64,000 bases of DNA from Candidatus Binatia bacterium. Lineage in GTDB: Bacteria > Desulfobacterota > Binatia > HRBIN30. The notes beneath the pieces were generated by a model. It saw only the letters and a list, made by a program, of their open reading frames with translations, was not told the origin of the DNA and ran no database searches. Location: positions 1 to 64,000 of the forward strand of contig JAKLJW010000029.1 of assembly GCA_023150935.1 (NCBI GenBank). The letters run 5' to 3'. This document shows, in pieces, positions 32,561 to 42,264 of the stretch. Made by a program: the position numbers and the translations under genes. How positions within the stretch are numbered: the stretch's first letter is position 1; every line of letters starts with the position of its first letter.

Positions 32561-34078
32561 TTATTCGTCCCACCCTTTACGGCGGCGGAGGGCGGCCAAG
32601 GCGAGGACGGGTAACACAAGCCAGAGCATTCCCGCGAGCCCCGACTCTCGATTGTTCTGTCCGGCCACATCGCATCCGGGGCCCTGCAGGCACACGCCGC
32701 TGACACACACCGCGGTGGGCGTCGGGGTGATCGTAAACGTGCGGGTGGGTCCCGCCGTCTGGGTCAGTGTGGGCGTCACCGTTGCCGTAGCGGTCGGCGT
32801 CTCGGTGGCCGTCTCCGTCGGCGTCGGGGTAACGGTCGATGTAGGCGTCTGCGTCGAGGTCGCCGTGGGTGTGGGGGTGGGTGTGTACGGCGGCTCGCTA
32901 CTCAAGAGGATAGATAACGAGGGGGCATCGCTCTGGTTGGCTGTGACCACATCGCTCTTGCCGTCTCCGTCCAGGTCCCCAAGGACCAGCGCGATGGCGC
33001 CGTCACCGACCTGGCACACGCCGGCCGCTGCGTCCCGGCAATCCCCCGGGGTGGGCACGAGCCCGCCGTCGTCGCTGCTGGCGAAGAACGGCAAGTCGCG
33101 GTCGTTCTGGTTGGCGACGACGACATAAGACGGGAAGTCTCGATTCAACTGGTCGATTCCGAGTGCAGAAGGCGTGCTGCCCGTCGGTTCCTCGTCTGAC
33201 ACGACGAACGGTGGGTTGGTCGAACCCGGCAAGCGATCGAGCCAGATCGTTACCATTCCTTCCGCTCCGCCACTTGTGACGGCAATGTCGGGTTTACCGT
33301 CTCGATTGAAGTCGCCAATGCCGAGCGCCGTCGGCTTCACCCCCACATCGAGGGGCGCGAGGTTTGTGAACGTGCGCGGAGCGTCGTGATCCTGAATTAA
33401 AACCACCAGTTGACCGAAATCGGTCGCGACCGCGAGATCGAGAAAGCTGTCGTCGTTGAAATCGGCAACGGCCACCGCCGTTACGGCCCCCCCTACGGCC
33501 CGCGAAACCGGTGCGGCGAAACCGCCGCCGGCCAAGCCGTACAGGATGGTTACCGCGTTACCCGCCCCGTTACCGACGACGATATCCGCGAACCCATCGC
33601 CATCGACATTGGCAACCAGTACCTCTTGCGGGTCGGAACCGGCGCTCAACGGCGCCTCGACCGTGAACGTCCCGGTGCCGTCGTTCCGCAGCAACGACAC
33701 GCCCGCCTGGGTGGCGACCACCACATCGATGGTCCGGTTCTGATCGAAGTCACCCGAGGCTATACCGGTTGGGGCAGTGCCTACCTCGTACACCCTGCCC
33801 TGGGCGATTGCGCCGAGGCAGTCGCCCGCCTGAAACAGCGCCCGGTTCGATAAGCGCACGGCAACGCGGTTGGCCGTGGCGTTGACAATGGCCAGGTCCG
33901 GCACCCCGTCACGATTGAAGTCGCCGTCTGTCATCGCCGCCGGCGCGAAGTCGAGATTGACCGAGCACACCGCAAATCCAAGTTGCTGCGCCTGCACCGG
34001 CCGCACGATCGCAGCGGCCAGCAACGCCGCAACACGTATCGCACGCCAGCCGCGCACCCCAACAGCCCACGGCATCAC
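32561..34078 (-). CDS. FG-GAP/VCBS repeat protein with Thr-Pro stalk
   Basis: A 505-residue exported protein. The N-terminus is a signal peptide (AIRVAALLAAAIVRPVQAQ). Repeats follow, with calcium-loop motifs DFNRDGVPDLAIV, DFNDDSFLDLAVA and DLDGDGKSDVVT, predicted to build a beta-propeller. A TPTPTATSTQTPT linker precedes two cysteine pairs and a C-terminal hydrophobic helix (MLWLVLPVLALAALRRRK), a possible sorting or anchor segment. The start overlaps the previous gene's stop by 4 bp (ATGA). It is paralogous in plan to its neighbour and to the protein at 15130. Ligand unknown. Confidence 0.78.
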   Translation of the reverse strand: MMPWAVGVRGWRAIRVAALLAAAIVRPVQAQQLGFAVCSVNLDFAPAAMTDGDFNRDGVPDLAIVNATANRVAVRLSNRALFQAGDCLGAIAQGRVYEVGTAPTGIASGDFDQNRTIDVVVATQAGVSLLRNDGTGTFTVEAPLSAGSDPQEVLVANVDGDGFADIVVGNGAGNAVTILYGLAGGGFAAPVSRAVGGAVTAVAVADFNDDSFLDLAVATDFGQLVVLIQDHDAPRTFTNLAPLDVGVKPTALGIGDFNRDGKPDIAVTSGGAEGMVTIWLDRLPGSTNPPFVVSDEEPTGSTPSALGIDQLNRDFPSYVVVANQNDRDLPFFASSDDGGLVPTPGDCRDAAAGVCQVGDGAIALVLGDLDGDGKSDVVTANQSDAPSLSILLSSEPPYTPTPTPTATSTQTPTSTVTPTPTETATETPTATATVTPTLTQTAGPTRTFTITPTPTAVCVSGVCLQGPGCDVAGQNNRESGLAGMLWLVLPVLALAALRRRKGWDE

Positions 34079-36918
34079 TTACCTCTCCTTCGACCGCGGC
34101 AAGCGAAACGGCCGCCCGCCCACAGCAGGCCGACTGCCGCGAGCGTGCCGGCGTCGCCCCACGAAGCGACCGCGGGCGGAGAGATCGCACAAGAGCTGAC
34201 GTAGAACGCACCCGGCTTAAAGGTCTGCGTCGGCACCGGCGACGGAGATCGCGTCGTTGTCGGCACCGCCGTCGACGACGGCGTGACCGTGGGGGTCATG
34301 GTGGCCGTTGGGGTCACCGATGGCGTCGTTGTCGGCGACGGGGTGACCGTCCCCGTATGCGTCGCCGTGGCCGTCGGCAGCGGCGTCGGCGTGGCCGGCG
34401 GCCGCGCGCTCACCAGAATGCTAACGCTGGCATCGCCCTCGTTGGCCACCACAATGTCCGGCCGCCCGTCTCCGTCGATATCCGGATTCGCGGCAACGGC
34501 AAGCGCGACGGGATTGACGCCGCGGATCGGCAACGGGATCAGGTTGGTCGAGAAGCTGCCGTCGCTCGCCGCAAGGAAGATCACCACATCGCCGTTAGTC
34601 CGGTCGGCAACGATGAGGTCCTGAAGGTCGTCCATGTCGATATCGGCCGATCCAAGCGCGGCGGGGAACGAAGGCCCAGTCGCGGCGTCCGGCCGTGGCA
34701 CGGTGACCACGCTACCCCGCTGGTAGCTGATGTCGGTACCGATCGACCGACCGAGGTAAACGGCGACCGTGCCATCCCGATCGGTCTGCGTGAGCGCAAC
34801 CGCGAGGTCCGGCACGCGGTCCGTGAACTCGAAAATATCCGCCACCAGTGCCGCCGGCCGGCCACTGAGGTCGATCGGCGACAGGCCTCGGAACCCGTCG
34901 GTCAGTGCCGGGCACCCGCTCGGGGTCGGGGTGACCGTCGGCGTACGTTGCAGGAAGACCGAGACGTCGTTGGTCTGATCGCTCGAGGCGCCGAAATCGA
35001 GGCGGCCGTCGCGGTTGAGATCCCGGGCAACGATGGCACCGGTTCGGCGGCCGACACTCACCGGACAGGCGGGGTCCATCGTGCGGCCCCCGGTCCCGAG
35101 CACGATGGACACGCTGGTGCTCTGGCCGTCGGCGACGATCACGTCGGGGATACCGTCGCGGTTGTAGTCGGCGGACGCAAGGGCACGAGGATCGGTACCG
35201 ACCGGGACGGGGTTGGAAGGGCTCGGCGTGAATTCGCCGGCACCGTCCCCGAAGAACACGCTGAGGCCCATCGAACCTACGGCCGCGAGGTCGGTCTTAC
35301 CGTCGCGGTCGAGGTCGAGAGGCAGGAGGTTGCCTTCGAGATCGGCGGTCTGCGCAATAACCGCGCGGGGTGCAACCACGCTGCGAACATCGGCCCGCCG
35401 TTCGAGTCCGAGCAGACCGCAGGCACTCGGGGCAGCTTGATTGAGGTTGGTCACGAGCAACTGGAGTGCGTCACTGCTGTTGTCGGCAACCGCGATAAAG
35501 CTGGCCTCGTTCGTCAACCGGCCGACCGCAACCGCTACCGGCTTACCCCCCAGCAGCGGGGGCACGAAATCGTTGGTGTTGCACACCGTGTACGGCGCCG
35601 TCGGAATCCGTGTCGGTGTCGACGTCGGCGTCGAGGTTGCGCTCGGCGGTGGGGTTGCGGTGGGACCGGTGGGCGTCGGCGTCGGGGTCGGCGGCGACGT
35701 CGCCGTAGGGCTGCCGATGGTGGCACTCGCCGTCGGCGTCCCGCCGCCGCTGCCGGTGGTATTAATGAGAACCCCGATCGCGTCGGGGGTGAGCCCCTGT
35801 AACTGCAATGCAACGAGGTCCGGATAGCCGTCCGCGTTGAGGTTGCCGGCCTGGATGGCCGTTGCGGCGCCGCCGAGGCCTGCTCCGGTCACGCTGACCA
35901 ACCTGAACCCGTTGTCGTCCGCCCCGGGATCGTCGGGATCATTGTAGAGAACCGCCAGTGCCAGACCGCCAGCTTTATTGGTTACCGCAAGATCGATTCG
36001 CCCGTCCTGATCGAGGTCGGCGGCGGCGAGCGAAGTAGAATCGACCTCGGCGTCGGAGGGTATTCCCTGATCGAATGTTCCGTCCCCGTTGCCAAAGAGG
36101 ACGGCAACGTTCTGATCGGCCAGGGTATCCACACACACCGTGGCGAGATCGTAGCGCCCGGAAACGGCAAGTGCGGCCGAGACGATACCGGTTGGTGCCT
36201 CGCAGACGTTGTAGAGTTCCGGCGCCTGGAACGTGCCGTCACCGTTGCCAAGCAGCACGACAACCTGGTTGGAGTCTTCCAGCGAAATTCCCAGATCGAG
36301 ATTGTTATCGCTGTTGAACAGACCGGCGACGATACCGGCGGCGCCTTCTCCCGGCAGCGTAATCGTGCCCTGCGCGAACGGCGTGAACGTCCCGTCCCCG
36401 TTGCCGCTCAAAAGGGTGAGGGTCTGATCGCTGATGACGGCCAGGTCGGGTTTGTTGCGGACGTTCTTGAGTTCGGCGATCACGAGACCCGCAGGCCCAC
36501 CCGTCACGGAGAAGTCCCGCGGATCGTTGAAGTTGCCGGTGCCGTCGCCAAGGCGGACGGTGACGCTGCCGGCGGCGTTGTTGGCCGACACCATATCCGC
36601 AAAGCCGTCGCCATTGACGTCGGCCGCCGCCACGGCCACCGGGCCGGCCCCCACCGAGAACGCCGTCGGCGGGTTGGGAAAGGCGCCATTACCGTCGTTG
36701 ATGTAGACGTTTACGACGTTGTTGATGTTGTCGACGACGAGGATGTCGTCACGCGGGTTGCTGCTGACGTTTACCAGCTTGACGGCCTGGACGTTATCCG
36801 TGCCGACGGAGATACCCTCGATCGTACTGGGAGAGAACGAAATCTTCTGCCCGCCGGCGCTGGCGCCGAACAGCGTCACGCTCAGACCGACGACCAGGGC
36901 CGGCACCGGGAACCGCAT
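34075..36918 (-). CDS. Large FG-GAP/VCBS repeat protein
   Basis: A 947-residue exported protein with a signal peptide (VPALVVGLSVTLFGASAGG). Many FG-GAP repeats are split into two blocks by a Thr/Pro linker, and a second linker precedes the C-terminal hydrophobic helix (WGDAGTLAAVGLLWAGG) with a basic tail. Motifs include DVNGDGFADMVSA, DLDQDGRIDLAVT, DLNRDGRLDFGAS and DIDGDGRPDIVVA. Two propellers in one chain are likely. ATG at 36918 is taken from the signal-peptide start; an in-frame start 51 bp upstream exists. It overlaps the next FG-GAP gene, so both are expressed together. Confidence 0.78.
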   Translation of the reverse strand: MRFPVPALVVGLSVTLFGASAGGQKISFSPSTIEGISVGTDNVQAVKLVNVSSNPRDDILVVDNINNVVNVYINDGNGAFPNPPTAFSVGAGPVAVAAADVNGDGFADMVSANNAAGSVTVRLGDGTGNFNDPRDFSVTGGPAGLVIAELKNVRNKPDLAVISDQTLTLLSGNGDGTFTPFAQGTITLPGEGAAGIVAGLFNSDNNLDLGISLEDSNQVVVLLGNGDGTFQAPELYNVCEAPTGIVSAALAVSGRYDLATVCVDTLADQNVAVLFGNGDGTFDQGIPSDAEVDSTSLAAADLDQDGRIDLAVTNKAGGLALAVLYNDPDDPGADDNGFRLVSVTGAGLGGAATAIQAGNLNADGYPDLVALQLQGLTPDAIGVLINTTGSGGGTPTASATIGSPTATSPPTPTPTPTGPTATPPPSATSTPTSTPTRIPTAPYTVCNTNDFVPPLLGGKPVAVAVGRLTNEASFIAVADNSSDALQLLVTNLNQAAPSACGLLGLERRADVRSVVAPRAVIAQTADLEGNLLPLDLDRDGKTDLAAVGSMGLSVFFGDGAGEFTPSPSNPVPVGTDPRALASADYNRDGIPDVIVADGQSTSVSIVLGTGGRTMDPACPVSVGRRTGAIVARDLNRDGRLDFGASSDQTNDVSVFLQRTPTVTPTPSGCPALTDGFRGLSPIDLSGRPAALVADIFEFTDRVPDLAVALTQTDRDGTVAVYLGRSIGTDISYQRGSVVTVPRPDAATGPSFPAALGSADIDMDDLQDLIVADRTNGDVVIFLAASDGSFSTNLIPLPIRGVNPVALAVAANPDIDGDGRPDIVVANEGDASVSILVSARPPATPTPLPTATATHTGTVTPSPTTTPSVTPTATMTPTVTPSSTAVPTTTRSPSPVPTQTFKPGAFYVSSCAISPPAVASWGDAGTLAAVGLLWAGGRFACRGRRRGK

Positions 36919-36974
36919 CTGAACCAAAGCCTCCCCCGGGCCACTCACGCAACGTCTGAGGTGGCGCACAAAGC

Positions 36975-37024
36975 GAACCGACCGGAGCGGTGCCGCCTTG
37001 CAAAGGCGCCGCTCCGATCGGTTC
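36975..37024 (-). terminator. Long hairpin after DUF1329 gene
   Basis: Bases 36975-36999 and 37003-37024 are nearly perfect reverse complements (stem of about 22 bp with a two-base bulge, GCAA loop region). It lies 16 bp past the stop of the DUF1329 gene. It likely ends transcription of the DUF1302-DUF1329 set and insulates the FG-GAP genes. Confidence 0.6.
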
Positions 37025-37039
37025 CCAGGCCGTCGCCGA

Positions 37040-38347
37040 TCAGTCGGCCAACCGCGTCAGCCGCGACAGCGTGAAGTAATCGTCCGGGTATTGCGATTCG
37101 ATAAACTGCGAGCTGTACCGTCCACCCAGGGCGGCGCGGTTGGACTTGTCGTTCACGCCGATGACCATGTTCGGAGTCACCGTCGTGAAGGTCCCATCCG
37201 GGCTCTTCGAGAAGTGGTACGCACACATCGCGTTGTAGAAGTATTCCCCGGCGCGGTTATGGACCAGCTTCCACCAGATGCGGTAGAGGTCCTTATCCAT
37301 GTACATGATCACCTTGCCGAAGTTGTAGAACGGATCCTCGGATTGGCCTTCGAGGATCCACACCGGCCGGGGGATCATGTTGAGGTTCTCGACGATCAAC
37401 CAAGGTGCCCCCTTGGCACCGGGGGTCTCGTAGCCGCCCTTGAAGTAAGGGATGTCGACCTCGACACGCGTGTCCGACACCTTCTTCTGGATAAAGGGCT
37501 CCGGGCTCAGAACGCCCGCTAGCACGTTACCCTCGCCGACCAGCTTCCACTTATAGTACTCGACCTTACCGGCGTAGCAGTTAACGTCGTCGGAAAAGAT
37601 GTCGAGACCGGCCACCGGATCGGAGCGGGTGGCGGCGTTCACACGCCGCACGCGCCGGGTAGACGGCACGTAGAACCACGACTGGTCCTGCGACACCCAA
37701 TCGTTGATGCGCTTCGTGAGACCACCGACGCCGTCGATGTCCTGCGGCTCGATGGCGTTCGACATGCTCGTATCGCGCAAGCCATCGGGGTTGGCGATCG
37801 GACCGGCCGAGCGGCCCATGAAGGAGTTCAGGTGCAGCCAGGTCTTGATGCGCCGAAATTCGCCGCTGCTGTCGATGCCGTTCAGCGTGAACGTAGCGCC
37901 CTGGCCGTTGCCCATCTGATTGGCGGCGGTAAAGTTCCACGCCATCTTACAGGCCGCGAGCGGATCCTTGGGGTCCACCTTGGGAAACAGATAGCCGAAG
38001 TAGAACTCGGGAATCTTCCCGGTACTGACGTCTTTCAGACCGCAGGTTGCCGGGTCGACGTCGTACTTGCCGGCGTTAGCCTCGCTCGCCTCCCAGAACT
38101 TCTTCGAGTAGTTCTGCTTCAGCTTGTCCGGGTCGACCGGCACGACCTTGTACCAGTACTCCCCGTTTTTGACGCGATTCAGGATCGGTTCCGGCAACAG
38201 GTCCTTGGCCTGCTGCCAGTTGTTCTGGTCGAGAATCCATGACTGCCCCGGCGCATCGTCAGCCTGGACCGGCCCCGCGAGCAAGAGGAGCAGGCACCCC
38301 GCCGCAGGGACGTAACGCCCGATCGATCCGAGTTTCTTGAACCACAT
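37040..38347 (-). CDS. DUF1329-domain periplasmic protein
   Basis: A 435-residue protein with a signal peptide (MWFKKLGSIGRYVPAAGCLLLLLAGPVQA). The whole mature chain matches DUF1329 in plan: WNFTAANQMGNGQG, RRVRRVNAATRSD, LDIFSDDVNCYAGK and a C-terminal PDDYFTLSRLTRLAD. Family members resemble outer-membrane lipoprotein carriers in fold and are usually encoded near DUF1302 and RND proteins, as here. GGAGG lies 8 bp before the ATG. It is the last gene of the set. Its exact cargo is not known; a role in handling a hydrophobic molecule is inferred. Confidence 0.85.
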   Translation of the reverse strand: MWFKKLGSIGRYVPAAGCLLLLLAGPVQADDAPGQSWILDQNNWQQAKDLLPEPILNRVKNGEYWYKVVPVDPDKLKQNYSKKFWEASEANAGKYDVDPATCGLKDVSTGKIPEFYFGYLFPKVDPKDPLAACKMAWNFTAANQMGNGQGATFTLNGIDSSGEFRRIKTWLHLNSFMGRSAGPIANPDGLRDTSMSNAIEPQDIDGVGGLTKRINDWVSQDQSWFYVPSTRRVRRVNAATRSDPVAGLDIFSDDVNCYAGKVEYYKWKLVGEGNVLAGVLSPEPFIQKKVSDTRVEVDIPYFKGGYETPGAKGAPWLIVENLNMIPRPVWILEGQSEDPFYNFGKVIMYMDKDLYRIWWKLVHNRAGEYFYNAMCAYHFSKSPDGTFTTVTPNMVIGVNDKSNRAALGGRYSSQFIESQYPDDYFTLSRLTRLAD

Positions 38348-38430
38348 ACCTATTTCCTCCAATCCGGAATGATAATCTCTCACGCAGCCGATCAGCCGCG
38401 CCTCCGCCGGCGCGCGCGACCCTGCACGTT

Positions 38431-40956
38431 TCAACTCGCCGCTGCGGCCTGCTCCTGCAGTAAGACGGCGCGACGCGCCAATCTCTTCGCAAAAAAACCG
38501 GGCTTGAGAACTTTTATGAACGACGGCACGACAACCAGGCCACCGAAGGTGTTGAAACCCATTAGCAACGCCAGCAGCATGCCCATCTCGGCCTGAAATT
38601 TGAGGTCCGAAAACCACCAGAAAGCGGTACCGGCAATCATCGTGCTGGCCGTGAAGATAATGGCCTTACCGGTCGTCGCCGTGGCGTAGTCGACCGCCTC
38701 GTCCAGCTTTCCAATCTCGTCAAACGTATCGACCATGCGGCTGAAATGGTAGATGCCGTAGTCGACGCCGACGCCCGCGCCCGCCGCCGCAATGGGCAGC
38801 GAGTTCACGTTGAGATCGATGTGCATCCACACCATGAGCGCTTCCGCGGCGAGCTGCGACAGGACCACAGGAATCAGCAGGATCAGAGAAATGTACCAGG
38901 ACCCATATGTCAGATACAGGCAAACGTAGACAATAAAAAAAATCAGCCCGAGGCTGACCCAGTAGGAACCGTCCACCTCTTCGTTGACCGCCGCCAGAAT
39001 CCCAAAGAGCCCACCCGCAAACCGGAACTGGACGTCGTCACCGGTGTACTTGTCCGCAAAGGCCTTTGCCCACGCAATCGATTTCATGATCGTCTCGTGG
39101 GAGTACTCGCGAAACAGCGTGATGATCGAACCGTACCGCCCGCTGGCGTCCATGAACAGGCTCAGGGACGTAACGGTGGCGTTCTGCTGGAACTGGTAAA
39201 TGATCTGGGCGATCTCCTTCGGACTGACCGGCACCAGCCCCCACTTCGGATCGCCCTCGTGCTGGAGCCGAAGGAGCTGCTTCACGATGTCGACTATGGT
39301 GATCGAGCCGCTGGCTCCGGGGGCCTGTAGCATGTGATCGGCCAGCTCTTCCATGACGGTCAACGACGCGTTGTCCTTCACGCCGTCGGGCCGCATGCTG
39401 TCGGCTATGACGATCAACTGGCTGCCGCCGAGAAACTTCTCGTTCAGGACGTGATGGGCGACGTTGTACGGGTGATCCGCAAACAGCAACGCCGCCCCCG
39501 GGGTCATGTCGCCCACCTTCAGCGTCCAGCCCCAAATGGGCAGCAACAGGTACATGGCGACCGTGGCCGCAATCACTACGTAGCGCCGGTAGCCTTCGCT
39601 GGCATCGATCACCAATTGCGTAAATACGCGGTATATGCGCTCGGAGAACGCCAGCCAGTACCAGGCGAACACGGGCGCCCACCCCAGAAAGGCAAGTATG
39701 CCGTTCACCCCGAACTGCCGGTGCACAACGACCGCTACGACGGTCGCCAGCGCGAGGATGGCCGTCCCCGGCCAGATCCCCATCGGCTCCTTGATCTTGG
39801 CGACGTGCTCCTCCAGCGGCGGCGGCGGGCTAATGTACGACAGAATGATCGGATGCAGGGTGACCACGCTGATGAAGATCGAAACAACCCAGAAGCTGGC
39901 GAATATCGCTACCTTCTGAATCAGCGGAATCGGCGCCACCGCGACGATGAGCAGACCGATGCCATCCGTCACGATCGACGCGATTGCCGGCGCAAACAGG
40001 TGGGAGTACGACACCACGATCGCCTGGTCCTTGTCCTTCAGCCGATAGTATTCCTCGTGGTAACGGTCCATCGACTGCACCGAGTGGCTCAAGGCGCGGG
40101 CGGTCAGAAAGATGGGAATCACCAGTACCAGCGGATCGAGGTTGAAGCCCAGCCACGCCGCAATACCCAAACCCCAGAAACTCGAAAGAATACCGGAAAA
40201 TATCGGCACCCAGATGCCAGTCCACGTGCGAAAATAGCCGTAAAGCAAGAAAGACAGCGACAGCAGAGTCAGCCCGAAGACGTAGTAGAGCTGGTCCGAG
40301 TACTGCAGCACCGAGGTATAAAGCCACGGATACCCGGTAATGTAGATGTTGTGGTTCTCGTCCGTCTCCGCCTTGCGGAGCTCCTCCATACGATCGTGGA
40401 GTTCGCGGAAGTCGAGCGCCTCCTCCCAGAACCCGGCATTTACCACCGCGGCGGTGTCGTCCGTCGCCACGTACACCCCTCGAATGTTCGGGTTGGCATA
40501 CACCGCAAAGCGCACCCGGTCGGCCTCCTCCTGCGTCTTCGGGACGCCCGGATAGAAGACCGGTCTGACCTGCACGGCGCCCTGCGTAACCGTGGCGCTG
40601 TTCACCGCCGGGTGGGCGATGGAAAGGATCTGGTAGGGCACGACGCCCTTGGTGTTGATCAGGTACTTGGTGATCCGATCCAGCTTCTGCAACGTCGCCG
40701 GGTTATAGATGTCGCCTTTCTTCACCTCGACGATCACGTTCATGATGTTCGCGGTGCCGAACATCTTGCGGAACTCGTTGTAGAACTTGATGTACTGGTG
40801 CTGGCGGGGATAGAAATCGAAGAAGCTGATGTTGAGGCGGAGGTCCTTCAGCCCGAAAGCGAAGAACAGTGTCAACACGGCGACCGCAATCGTTACCGAC
40901 CCCTTGAACCGGAGCAGGAAACGCAGGTACGCCTCAATCCATCGTTGCGGGATCAT
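38431..40956 (-). CDS. MMPL/RND-family transporter
   Basis: An 841-residue inner-membrane protein with two repeats of an RND plan: one membrane helix, a periplasmic domain and five clustered helices. The N-terminus is RFKGSVTIAVAVLTLFFAF; the last helices contain GAGVGVDYGIYHFSRM, with the Asp-Tyr of the proton-relay region. It resembles MMPL/HpnN-type (COG1033) transporters, which move lipids or hydrophobic compounds. It is 83 bp upstream of the DUF1329 gene and 41 bp downstream of the YCF48-like gene, in the same direction. Substrate unknown. Confidence 0.88.
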   Translation of the reverse strand: MIPQRWIEAYLRFLLRFKGSVTIAVAVLTLFFAFGLKDLRLNISFFDFYPRQHQYIKFYNEFRKMFGTANIMNVIVEVKKGDIYNPATLQKLDRITKYLINTKGVVPYQILSIAHPAVNSATVTQGAVQVRPVFYPGVPKTQEEADRVRFAVYANPNIRGVYVATDDTAAVVNAGFWEEALDFRELHDRMEELRKAETDENHNIYITGYPWLYTSVLQYSDQLYYVFGLTLLSLSFLLYGYFRTWTGIWVPIFSGILSSFWGLGIAAWLGFNLDPLVLVIPIFLTARALSHSVQSMDRYHEEYYRLKDKDQAIVVSYSHLFAPAIASIVTDGIGLLIVAVAPIPLIQKVAIFASFWVVSIFISVVTLHPIILSYISPPPPLEEHVAKIKEPMGIWPGTAILALATVVAVVVHRQFGVNGILAFLGWAPVFAWYWLAFSERIYRVFTQLVIDASEGYRRYVVIAATVAMYLLLPIWGWTLKVGDMTPGAALLFADHPYNVAHHVLNEKFLGGSQLIVIADSMRPDGVKDNASLTVMEELADHMLQAPGASGSITIVDIVKQLLRLQHEGDPKWGLVPVSPKEIAQIIYQFQQNATVTSLSLFMDASGRYGSIITLFREYSHETIMKSIAWAKAFADKYTGDDVQFRFAGGLFGILAAVNEEVDGSYWVSLGLIFFIVYVCLYLTYGSWYISLILLIPVVLSQLAAEALMVWMHIDLNVNSLPIAAAGAGVGVDYGIYHFSRMVDTFDEIGKLDEAVDYATATTGKAIIFTASTMIAGTAFWWFSDLKFQAEMGMLLALLMGFNTFGGLVVVPSFIKVLKPGFFAKRLARRAVLLQEQAAAAS

Positions 40957-40997
40957 GAGCGATCAAGCCTCCTGGTGCGCACGGACCGCGGCGCGAG

Positions 40998-42056
40998 CTA
41001 ATACGTCTTCTTGAGCGCGGTGAAAGACTCGCGGTCCAACGTCACCACCAACCCGCGGGCGCCGACGATGTACCCGCGCCCGTCCCCCAGCAGACTTATC
41101 CCCCGAAACCACCCGCTGCGATACTTGGGAGCCATGTCCATCAACTGCCACGTCGTACCCCCGTCCCGGGAGCCGTAAAGTAACCCGCTGTTGCCAAGCG
41201 CCCAGCCGTATTGTCCCCGGACGTCCACATCGTATAGCGCCAGACTGAACCCGTATGGCGCGTCGAGTTTTTGCTTGGCCCACGTCATACCGCCGTCGGT
41301 AGTCGCAATCAAGGTTCCTTCGAGCCCAACCGCCCAGCCTCGCTGCGCATCCACGAAGTGGACGCCGAACAGGCTGCTCTCGGTCGGGCTGGTCTGCGGA
41401 TGGAAGGTCTGTCCGCCGTCAGTCGAGTTCAGAATCACGCCGAACTCGCCGACGAGCCAGACATGATCGGGGTCGGGAAACGAAACCCCGTAAACGACGA
41501 CGTCACCCGGCCTGACCAGCTCGGCGACGTCCTCGGGCAACTTCGTATCGGTTGGTAACGCCACCGTCGTCCAGGTCTTGCCCCCGTCGTCGGTGCGCAC
41601 GATGGTCCCGAAATCCCCCACCGCCACCCCGCGCTGCGCGTTCGCAAAGGACATATCGAGGAGCTGTCGGGTGGTGCCGCTGTTCTGCATCGCCCACGTG
41701 TTGCCGCCGTCGGTGGAGGTGGCGATCTCCCCGGCCTGACCCGCGATGAACAACTGCGAGCGGTCCGGACAGGCAATGGCGACGAACGGCTTTGTGGTAC
41801 CGGCCGACTGCAGGGTCCAGGTTTGCGCCGCGTCCCTGGTGTGGAAGATGCGTCCCAAATCGCCGACGGCCCAACCTTCCTTGTCGTCGACGAAACACGT
41901 CGCATACAGGTTCTGCCGCAACTGCTCGGAAGTCCACTCCCTCAACGCTGCATCGGCGTGCCACACCAACCCCGCCATCAGCACCACCACCGTCCCCAGC
42001 GCTACTCGAAGCCGGTGCGCGGTTCCGGCGCGCATGGCGGTTCCCAGATTACGCAT
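40998..42056 (-). CDS. YCF48/BNR-like beta-propeller exported protein
   Basis: A 352-residue protein with signal peptide (RVALGTVVVLMAGLVWHADA). It is followed by five or more repeats of the YCF48 type: GWAVGDLGRIFHTRDAAQTW, GVAVGDFGTIVRTDDGGKTW, GWAVGLEGTLIATTDGGMTW. YCF48/HCF136 proteins help assemble photosystem II in plants and cyanobacteria, but heterotrophs carry relatives next to DUF1302/DUF1329/RND genes. The ATG at 42056 is used; one at 42035 is equally plausible. It may act as a periplasmic scaffold for the adjacent transporter. Role inferred. Confidence 0.8.
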   Translation of the reverse strand: MRNLGTAMRAGTAHRLRVALGTVVVLMAGLVWHADAALREWTSEQLRQNLYATCFVDDKEGWAVGDLGRIFHTRDAAQTWTLQSAGTTKPFVAIACPDRSQLFIAGQAGEIATSTDGGNTWAMQNSGTTRQLLDMSFANAQRGVAVGDFGTIVRTDDGGKTWTTVALPTDTKLPEDVAELVRPGDVVVYGVSFPDPDHVWLVGEFGVILNSTDGGQTFHPQTSPTESSLFGVHFVDAQRGWAVGLEGTLIATTDGGMTWAKQKLDAPYGFSLALYDVDVRGQYGWALGNSGLLYGSRDGGTTWQLMDMAPKYRSGWFRGISLLGDGRGYIVGARGLVVTLDRESFTALKKTY

Positions 42057-42264
42057 ACGAAATCCCGAAAATCCTTTCTGTATTCCAGTCAGGTCGTCGA
42101 ACCAGAACCCGTCCGCATCGTGCACCGTCATTCCGGAAAGCGCCGGAACCCGGCCCTGTCCAGCCGTCCGGAGCCCGCGCGCTCCCGCCGAAGCGACGGA
42201 AGCACCTCTGCGTCGACAGCCTCCTAACGCCCCATCCGACCGCACCGCCAGCGCGTAGCCCCTC

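Noticed and set aside
39334..41001. Long plus-strand frame across the MMPL transporter
   Set aside because: Antisense to a strongly supported gene; translation is His/Arg-rich without motifs.
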